From positions 23,379,106 to 23,443,105 of the forward strand of contig NC_079208.1 of the NCBI RefSeq assembly GCF_026745355.1: a DNA stretch of 64,000 bases, read 5' to 3'. The position numbers were made by a program, and so were the translations under genes. Positions 57,351 through 64,000 of the stretch are shown here, piece by piece. Each line of letters starts with the position of its first letter. The stretch's first letter is position 1. Origin of the DNA: Beta vulgaris subsp. vulgaris (taxonomy: Eukaryota; Streptophyta; Magnoliopsida; Caryophyllales; Amaranthaceae). The notes beneath the pieces were generated by a model. It was given only the letters and a program-made list of their open reading frames with translations. It did not search any database and was not told where the DNA came from.

Positions 57351-58620
57351 TCTATTATTTATACTTGTGGATTACGTGTGATGGTGATTTTGTGATTTGT
57401 GTATGCTTAGGACTAATTTTGGGTAAGCATTAGAGCAAGGAGAGGCGAAGAAGGAAGAAAGAGAAGAAAAGAGAGGTGACTCGACGGCTCGGGTTTTCTG
57501 ACCTGCTCGGATCGCTCGTAGGAAAGAAAAAAAAAACAAAACATAACCAGTTGACTCACCTGGGTTACGTTGGTAGCCGTCCCACCCGAATCGCATTGAA
57601 TCACACCATCAAAATATCTTGAATCTTTTCCTATTAACCTTAAAACGTCCTTTTGCAATGTTGCATATTTCAACCGCACCATGCGTGAATACTTGTTGCA
57701 TGGTTAATAGACACTCCACCTCGATTTATCTTTCTCGAAAATAACCTCAATCTTGAGTTGAACAAAAGTACCCTATGACCAACTTTGATTCCCGCTTTTA
57801 CGATTTGTTGGTCATGACAAGCATTTGTTCTTTCTTTGTAAATTTGGGCACTCTCATAAGCATCAAGCTATTCAAACTCATGAATATCAAGCATCCTTCT
57901 TTAACTCGAAACTTGAAGATCAAATTTAAAGCCCTTATGGCCCAATAAACTTTCTACTCCAACTCCACGGGTAAATGACATGATTTCCCATATACAAGCT
58001 TGTACGGTGTCATGTCAATAAGGGATTTGTAGGATGTGCAGTAGCCCATAGTGCATCGTCCAACTTGGATGATCAATCCTTGCGAGATCGGTTCACCGTC
58101 TTCCCTAAAATAAGCTACATTGGGGGTGGTAAGAGAGACCCATTTTGTGATGCACCCCATACTTAGCAACAAGGGCTTTGAATGATTTCTTGGTGAATTG
58201 TGATCCCCTATCAATAATAATAGTTCTTGAAACTCCAAACCAAAGAAATATCACCTTCTTTAAGAGATTCACAACTACCTTAACATCATTTGTAGATGAA
58301 GCAATTGCCTCCACCCATTTAGAAAAATAATCAATTGCCACCAAGATGTGGTGGTTACCAAGAGATGAGGGGAAAAGACCCATGAAACTGATCCCCTACA
58401 CATCAAAAATCTCTAACTCCACTATGCTTGTGAAGGGTAATTCATGCCTCTTTGAGATATTGCCAACTCTTTGGCACCGGTCACAAGCCTTGACACATCT
58501 CCAAACATCCTTTAACTTGTTTGGCGACAATAATCCACATTGGAAGATCTTTACCATGGTCTTGTCGGCTCCCATGTGCCCACCACATCGAGATGAATGG
58601 CACATCCTTATGACATATTA
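57351..58620 (-). pseudogene. Integrase remnant of another Athila copy
   Basis: Minus strand, from right to left: zinc-finger part HMGADKTMVKIFQCG and CDRCQRVGNISKRHELPF (58605-58396), core HHILVAIDYFSKWVEAIASS and IIDRGSQFTKKSFKALVAKY (58383-58105), LIDMTPYKLVYGKSCHLPVE (about 58000), and a C-terminal trace to about 57600. Several frameshifts and internal losses exist. RT and RNase H between it and the protease remnant at 58743 are missing. Confidence 0.85.
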
Positions 58621-58742
58621 AATCTCGTCATCCGGGATACATCTCCGATAAGTACCATCCACCATTAACTGTAACATTGATAATCACGGGGTAAGTCTCA
58701 TTTTCTCCAAGAAAATCATATTTCAAAGAAGGGGGAGGGGAT

Positions 58743-59950
58743 TTAACTCACATGTAGGAGGAGGCGTAGCCCTCCCTCTTTTTCTAATGAAGCTTCTAAA
58801 ACGTCAAAGCTTACATGAGTAGGTTGGTCGATTGGTGCCTTGTCCATGACATGCTTGAAGCGCCAAGCTCCACCCTCCTTTATTTGGTCTTCCTCTAGGA
58901 GAATATCTTCAAGAGGATTAATTGATTTAACCAAGACCCTTAATCTTAGCACTTCTTGATCAACGTATCTATCCTATGTACCTCTTCTATAATAGGGGCT
59001 TTCATGCTCTTGTTGAAGGCAAACTCTAATTTTTCATCTCTAACTCTCAATGTGATGGCATCTATATTCAAATCTACTAGCACTCCGACCGTTTTCAAGA
59101 AGGGCCTTCCCATGATAAGAATTACTTGGGAGTCTTCTTCTATTTTCATCACATCAAAGTCACAAGGTATGAAGACTCTTCCAACTTGGACCGGAACATC
59201 CCCCTAATCCTCCAATGGGCACCTTAACCGAGAGGCCTACTAGTTGTACCCCTCTTCTTGTGGGATAAAGCTCAAAGTTTAGCTTCTTTGAAATGGAGAA
59301 TGGCATTAGGCTAACACTATTTCCAAGGTTGGTCAAGGCTCTCTTCTGCTCCAAGTCTCCAATCCTCAAGGGTATGAAGAAGGAGCCCGAATCTTCAAGT
59401 TTTTTAGGGAACTTATTTTGGAGGACCGCACTAACTTTCGTGGTGGGTGAAGTAGTGGAATTTCTTGAAGTTTGGACTTGTCACTGAATTACTTCTTTGC
59501 TAACCTTTGAGGATACGAAATTGGAGGCGTGTAGCTCTTCATTGTAGGAGGCTCTTTGCTTGATTTTGTCGAGTTCAACCACTATAAGAGTTCCATCGTC
59601 TTGAATGTCTTCCACGATGACTTCTTCAACCTGTTTACCGACTCCACTATCAACATTTTTACTCTCTTTGGAAGGACTAGCATCATCAAGTTTGGGCATC
59701 ATAGGACCCTCATAGTGAGCCACGGATCACAAAGTCATTGCTTTAATTAGCTTTCTCTTGAATGATTGGTTGGCTAGGAAGTTGGGTAGAAGAATTTGAG
59801 GAGTTATTGATTACTTGTTGACCCACTTGAGCAAGTCTCAATCATCTTGTTGTAAGCATTCAATTGTTGGAGGGAAGTGTTTATCTCTCCAAAATTTCTA
59901 TCATTGTCCGCGTTTGTTTTTGTTTGTTGGGCTAGCTGCAGACACATAAT
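58743..59950 (-). pseudogene. Protease and gag-end remnant of another Athila copy
   Basis: Minus strand. Protease at 59369-58946 has LGNSVSLMPFSISKKLNFEL (the expected D before L-G is changed to N) and VILIMGRPFLKTVGVLVDLN. A post-protease acidic linker is at 58952-58743. A gag-end-like frame (59723-59481) is Asp/Glu/Val-rich. It is continuous in order with the integrase remnant, so an internal deletion of RT and RNase H around 58620-58742 likely joined them. Confidence 0.8.
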
Positions 59951-60321
59951 CGTGTCTCCCCATTTAAGGATCCGATGAAAAATATCGTGGTCTTAATTGG
60001 TCCGACCTAAGGGTAGAGCAATCTAAAAAGCCACTCAAAACCATTTCGACAAGTGTTAAACTCTTATTTTAAAGCCCAATTAATTATTCATGATAACTAA
60101 TTGTATTTTGAGCTCAATTCTTTGAAAAGCCCAATCAATTGTTTAACAATAATTAATGGATTTAATTTAATAAATAAATATTTTTTAAAGATATTTTTTA
60201 TAGCTAACATATTTTATCCTGTAGAATCAGATTTTCAGAATTAAAGGATAAAGAAATCTTTTACAACGCGTTTTCTAAAAACCTGGAAAAGGCACGTCAG
60301 GAGCTAGGTTGGTGCATCTAG
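59951..60321. other. Flank of the CRM-like element, no gene seen
   Basis: AT-rich with repeated AAAGCCCAATTAATT / AAAGCCCAATCAATT words at about 60076 and 60137. Nothing coding. Confidence 0.4.
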
Positions 60322-61416
60322 TGATGCAGGAGCATCTAGTTCAAGCAACCAAGGTCTTCTTCTACATGATCAAAAGGAGAACATGGTAAAGGAGGTTCAA
60401 TTTCTTAGCCTAACTAGCTCGGTTTACTCTAAAACCTTACTTAAACACCTTGATTAGGCTAATCCTATGTTAATCTCTACTTAAGCAAGATTAGTAATAC
60501 TTAATGACACCTTAAACATCATTATGTATTGGTGATCAAGTTTAGTAAGTGATTAGTAGCCTAAGTACATGTTTAAGTTATGTTAATCATGCTTTAAGAG
60601 TTAAGCTAGTATAAGCTCATGTAATCCGGTTGTATAAGCTAGTTTTAGGAATGATTTTTGCTGCATTTTGGTGCCACCACCTACTGATTTGAAGTCCTTG
60701 GGAAGTGTATGAGCCCATATGAAGTTCACATGGCAAGGAGAGCTCCATCCAATGAGAAGAGAAGGCTTCAAGGCAAGGAATGCATTCTGCCCAGCTCCCA
60801 GCGTCACTCTTAGCTTCCCTTTGAAGCTTTTGGGCAACCATCATTTCTTCTGCAAATTGTACAAGCTTTTGAGGAGTAATAGTTTAATATGTTTACTTTA
60901 GTATCCTATTGGTAGTTTTACTGTTTTGTAACTTCCAATAGAAATCTAAGCTAGTTTGTAGGAGGTGTGCTGGACAGTTTGTAATTGTTGTTTCATGTTT
61001 TTTATTAGCTTAGTTGGCATAGCTAGGGAAGTCCAAATCAGCCGAAATTTGGACACAATGTAAACAAATATGTTAGCTTTGCTATCCTTTTGGAATTAAG
61101 TCATTTGAATGAAAATTGAAGCTTTTATGCTTGAAACATTAAGCTGTGTGCTTATTGCTTTTCCGGTCAGTTTAGACCATTATCAAATCTTTGCTTAATT
61201 CTTTCACTTAATCGTTGAATTAGTGAATGAAACTCAAAGTGGATGCAAGTTAGAAGCTTATTGTTATAACTTGATCTTAGATTGGTGGTATTTGGTTAGT
61301 GAAAGTGGTGGTTGTTCAATCTAATTGAACCGGTTTGTAACAAACAACTTATGTTCTCTTTCTTTGTTCTTGTTTAATACTTTGAATGCTCTTGTTATCT
61401 TAATCAATATGTATCA
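60322..61416 (+). repeat. 5' LTR of the CRM-like element
   Basis: 1,095 bp from TGATGCAGG to ...GTATCA. The first ~43 bases are identical to 63958-64000. The frames near 60601-60844 (minus) have no family. The last ~100 bases are AT-rich with TTGTTCTTG words. Confidence 0.88.
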
Positions 61417-61418
61417 TT

Positions 61419-61430
61419 TGGTATCAGAGC
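61419..61430 (+). other. Primer binding site (initiator tRNA-Met)
   Basis: TGGTATCAGAGC, two bases after the LTR, complementary to the 3' end of plant initiator tRNA-Met. Confidence 0.93.
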
Positions 61431-61588
61431 TGTAGGTTGATTAAGAGCATTCTAATTCATCCCTAAAACACATTAAACACACAAACAAAACCCAAACACA
61501 ATCCCCCCCCTAAAACCGAACCAAATTCTAAGCCAAACACACTTCTTTTCTTTCTTTCTAGCCTATTCTTGTTGAGGTTGAATCAATC

Positions 61589-62791
61589 ATGAGTGGAGGT
61601 GAAGAAAATCAGTTTAGAAGGGGCATGAACTTGAGTGAAGCAAGGTTGGTAGGAGTGGAGAATCAAATAGCCACTTTAAGTGAACAAATGGCTAATTTGA
61701 TGACTGTTGTTAGAGAGGGGTTTAGAGGGCCTTTAAGGAGAGAAAATGTGGAGGATGAAGGTGTAGCTTATGATAGTAGTGAGGAGGTTCTTTCTGAATC
61801 TTCAAGAACTAGGAGAAAACCACAAAAGAAAGATGATTTTAGAGACATTAAGTTAGAAGTTCCTGAGTTTGATGGAAATCTTAATCCAGATGCTTATTTG
61901 GAGTGGGTTTCAAGGTGTGAGAGGATCTTTGAACTTAAGGAGTATGATGATGTTAAATCTTTCAAGGTTGCTGTAGCTAAGCTAAAGGGGTATGCATCCC
62001 TTTGGTGGGAGAATGTTGTACTAGCTAGGAGTAGAAAACAAAAGCCTAAAATCAAGAGTTGGAGTAAGCTTAAAAAGAAAATGAGGGAGAAGTTTTTACC
62101 ATCTACTTACACCCTTGATTTGTATAACAAATTGGCCGAATTAACTCAAGACCATAAAGGGGTAGAACACTACATCCATGAGTTTGAAAAGTTGTTAATG
62201 AAATTGGATGTACAAGAGAGAGAGGAGCAAACAATGTCTAGATTTCTAGGAGGCTTAGAAAAGGACATTAAGAGGAAGGTGGAGTTACACCCTTATTCTA
62301 CCTTAGATGAACTCTTTAAGTTAGCTCTTAAAGTTGAAAAACACATTAAGGAGAAGAAGAAGAAACCTTTTGTGAAGGGAACTACCTATTCTAAGGGAGT
62401 TTCTAATGTTAAAACACCATACACATCTCCTTACACCCCTAAAAGTGATGGTTTGAAGGTAGTTGATAAAGGGAAGAAAGTAGTGGATGAAACCTCAAAA
62501 AAATCTGATGTAAAGTGCTTTAAGTGTCATGGTTATGGTCATTATCAAGCTCAATGTCCTAATAAAAGAGTAATGACTTTAATTGACATTAAAAACATTG
62601 AAGAATCACTTGAACATGAAGAAAACCAAGAAGAGGAGCATGAAGAGGAGGCCGAAAGTGATGATGCTTTGGAGGTTGGAGAGGTGACTCAAGGAGATCA
62701 TTTAAGCCTTGTTTTAAGAAGAGTTCTTCATGCCAAGAAGCTGAATTGGTTCCATCTCAAAGGGATCAAATCTTTCAAACCAAATGCTTGA
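61589..62791 (+). CDS. Gag of the CRM-like element
   Basis: A 400-residue open frame from ATG 61589. The N-terminal part is a coiled coil (about residues 15-50). The capsid region has PEFDGNLNPDAYLEWVSRCE, YASLWWENVV, KKMREKFLPSTYTLDLYNKL and TMSRFLGGLEKDIKRKVELH. A Lys-rich linker precedes the zinc knuckle CFKCHGYGHYQAQC (CX2CX4HX4C) near residue 310. The tail is very acidic. The true polyprotein continues into protease through a frameshift near 62728, so the last ~20 residues and the stop at 62789-62791 are artefacts of that shift. It packages element RNA. Confidence 0.9.
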   Translation: MSGGEENQFRRGMNLSEARLVGVENQIATLSEQMANLMTVVREGFRGPLRRENVEDEGVAYDSSEEVLSESSRTRRKPQKKDDFRDIKLEVPEFDGNLNPDAYLEWVSRCERIFELKEYDDVKSFKVAVAKLKGYASLWWENVVLARSRKQKPKIKSWSKLKKKMREKFLPSTYTLDLYNKLAELTQDHKGVEHYIHEFEKLLMKLDVQEREEQTMSRFLGGLEKDIKRKVELHPYSTLDELFKLALKVEKHIKEKKKKPFVKGTTYSKGVSNVKTPYTSPYTPKSDGLKVVDKGKKVVDETSKKSDVKCFKCHGYGHYQAQCPNKRVMTLIDIKNIEESLEHEENQEEEHEEEAESDDALEVGEVTQGDHLSLVLRRVLHAKKLNWFHLKGIKSFKPNA

Positions 62792-63957
62792 TTGGAGGGA
62801 AGATATGCTCGATGATAATTGATGGAGGAAGCTGCACCAATGTCGCCTCATCTTCTATGGTGGACAAGCTCAATCATGCTACTTTCTCACATCCAAAACC
62901 ATATAAGCTTCATTGGCTTAATGATGGCAATTGTGTGGAGGAACACTTCTATTGGCCGAAACTTGCAGGAGATGTTCATGATATTCTAGCTCGATGTTCT
63001 ATATGGCAGAAGGCTAAAAGTTCCTTTCATCAAGGGCTTTACACGCCTCTACCTGTTCCAGTTCAACCATGGGAAGATGTGAGCATGGATTTCATTGTTG
63101 CTTCTACCTAGAACTCAAAGGCAGAAAGATGCAATCATGGTGGTGGTAGATAGATTCTCTAAAATGGCTCATTTCATTCCTTGTAATAAAACTGATGATG
63201 CTATTCATGTTGCTGATTTGTTCTTTAAAGAAATAATTAGACTTCATGGAGTTCCTAAGTCTATTGTTTCTGATAAAGATGTAAAGTTTCTTAGCTATTT
63301 CTGGAAGAACTTGTGGAAGTTTTTAGGTACTAAGTTGCTGTTTAGTACTACTGCTCATCCTCAAACTGATGGCCAGACTGAAGTGACCAACAGGACATTA
63401 ACTATGCTGCTAAGGACACTTGTGAACAAGTCTCAAAGAGATTGGGATCTAAAGCTAGCTCATGCTGAGTTTGCTTACAATAGATCACCAACTTATGCTA
63501 CTAAACACTCACCATTTGAGGTAAACTATGGGATTAATCCTTTAAGTCCTATTGATTTACTTACATTTCCTATTGAAGCACATAGTAGCAAAGAAGCTGA
63601 AGTGAAAGCAAAGGAGATGAAGCAACTTCATCAGCAAATTCGAACCAGAATAGAGAAGGTGAATGAAGCTTACAAGGTTCGAGCAAACAAGCACAGGAAG
63701 GAAGTTCTTTACAAGCCAGGTGATCTAGTGTGGTTACATCTCAGGAAGGAAAGATTTCCTACAAGGAGGAAGAACAAGCTAATGCCACGAAGTGATGGTC
63801 CTTTCAAAGTGCTAGAGAAGATCAACAACAATGCATACAAGATAGAATTGCCAGATGAAATGGGAAACATCTCAGCTACATTCAATGTTGGTGATTTAGC
63901 TCCATATCTTGCAGATGATTCAGAGTTACAAGAAGACCTTTTCGAACCTGAGGAGAA
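62728..63957 (+). pseudogene. Protease joined to integrase in the CRM-like element (RT and RNase H missing)
   Basis: Protease (62746-62925) has MIIDGGSCTNVASSSMVDKL, the D-G-G-S variant of the catalytic motif, and stops after LHWLNDG. Within three codons the frame enters the integrase zinc finger (EEHFYWPKLAGDVHDILARC). About 500 residues of RT and RNase H are gone. The integrase core has MVVVDRFSKMAHF, IVSDKDVKFLSYFWKNLWKF and HPQTDGQTEVTNRTLTMLLR, so all three D, D, E positions are present. The C-terminal part ends in ISATFNVGDLAPYLADDSEL. One frameshift near 63108 separates the two parts. It could still serve as a template for helper-driven mobilisation. Confidence 0.88.
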
Positions 63958-64000
63958 TGATGCAGGAGCATCTAGTTCAAGCAACCAAGGTCTTCTTCTA
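63958..64000 (+). repeat. Start of the 3' LTR of the CRM-like element
   Basis: 43 bases identical to 60322-60364. The pol frame (…FEPEEN) continues into it. The window ends here. Confidence 0.9.

Larger units (their letters stand above)
60322..64000 (+). mobile_element. CRM-like chromovirus (Ty3/gypsy), RT deleted, truncated by window end
   Basis: The LTR at 60322-61416 starts TGATGCAGGAGC and is repeated from 63958 to the window end. The primer site is tRNA-Met type. Gag, protease and integrase follow in order, but RT and RNase H are absent. The pol frame runs through 63958 into the 3' LTR, and the 5' LTR copy of that sequence continues open for about 40 codons to a TAG. Overlap of pol with the 3' LTR is a known feature of plant centromeric (CRM) retrotransposons. 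The CRM assignment is an inference from this and from Gag and integrase wording. Confidence 0.8.

Noticed and set aside
60601..60844. Two overlapping minus-strand frames in the LTR
   Set aside because: Overlap each other in different frames inside an LTR, with no family resemblance.

Overview
The window looks like nuclear DNA from a flowering plant, most likely a eudicot. The evidence is nested Ty3/gypsy elements of the Tat, Athila and chromovirus/CRM types, CACTA, hAT and PIF/Harbinger DNA transposons, GT-AG introns, and one plant-specific NETWORKED (KIP1-like) gene. I cannot name the species. No bacterial genes, rRNA, tRNA or CRISPR were seen. The density of Athila, Tat and CRM-like copies suggests pericentromeric heterochromatin around a small genic island (inference).

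Layout. 1-600: flank, possibly the start of an older gypsy LTR. 601-24131: a minus-strand Tat-lineage retrotransposon with 377/376 bp LTRs. Between its integrase and 3' LTR it carries two intron-containing genes on the opposite (plus) strand, each with its own promoter-like module, and the pair is bracketed by arrays of the same 59-bp repeat. Its pol is split by CACTA-type transposons: A at 10008-17358 (with B at 13453-16480 nested inside) and C at 17471-21295. All three carry host-gene pieces: a ubiquitin-specific protease in A, an FKBP isomerase and a BAHD acyltransferase in B, and a pseudouridine-5'-phosphate glycosidase in C.

24132-35603: genic island. An AT-rich minisatellite and a copia LTR end lie downstream of the only convincing intact host gene, a two-exon NET3-like actin-binding protein gene (minus, 34185 to 26930). 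Its 5.9-kb intron holds an hAT element and a Harbinger-like element with a second MITE inside it.

35604-49255: a complete but decayed Athila element (plus). 49273-55303: a second, internally deleted Athila-type element (minus). Both have short GC-rich palindromes in the LTR and again between integrase and the extra ORF, but the palindrome sequences differ. Both also repeat the polypurine tract three times. 55847-56967: solo copia LTR. 57120-59950: fragments of further Athila copies in opposing orientations. 60322-64000: a CRM-like chromovirus (plus) lacking RT and RNase H, whose pol frame runs into its 3' LTR; the window ends inside that LTR.

How it fits together. The Tat element landed first, CACTA A and C split its pol, and B landed in A. 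Using the exact TSDs, the Tat frame reads through both insertion points. Only the NET3-like gene, the Athila ORF2 of the minus element and the CRM-like gag look uninterrupted; nearly all other retroelement genes carry stops or frameshifts.
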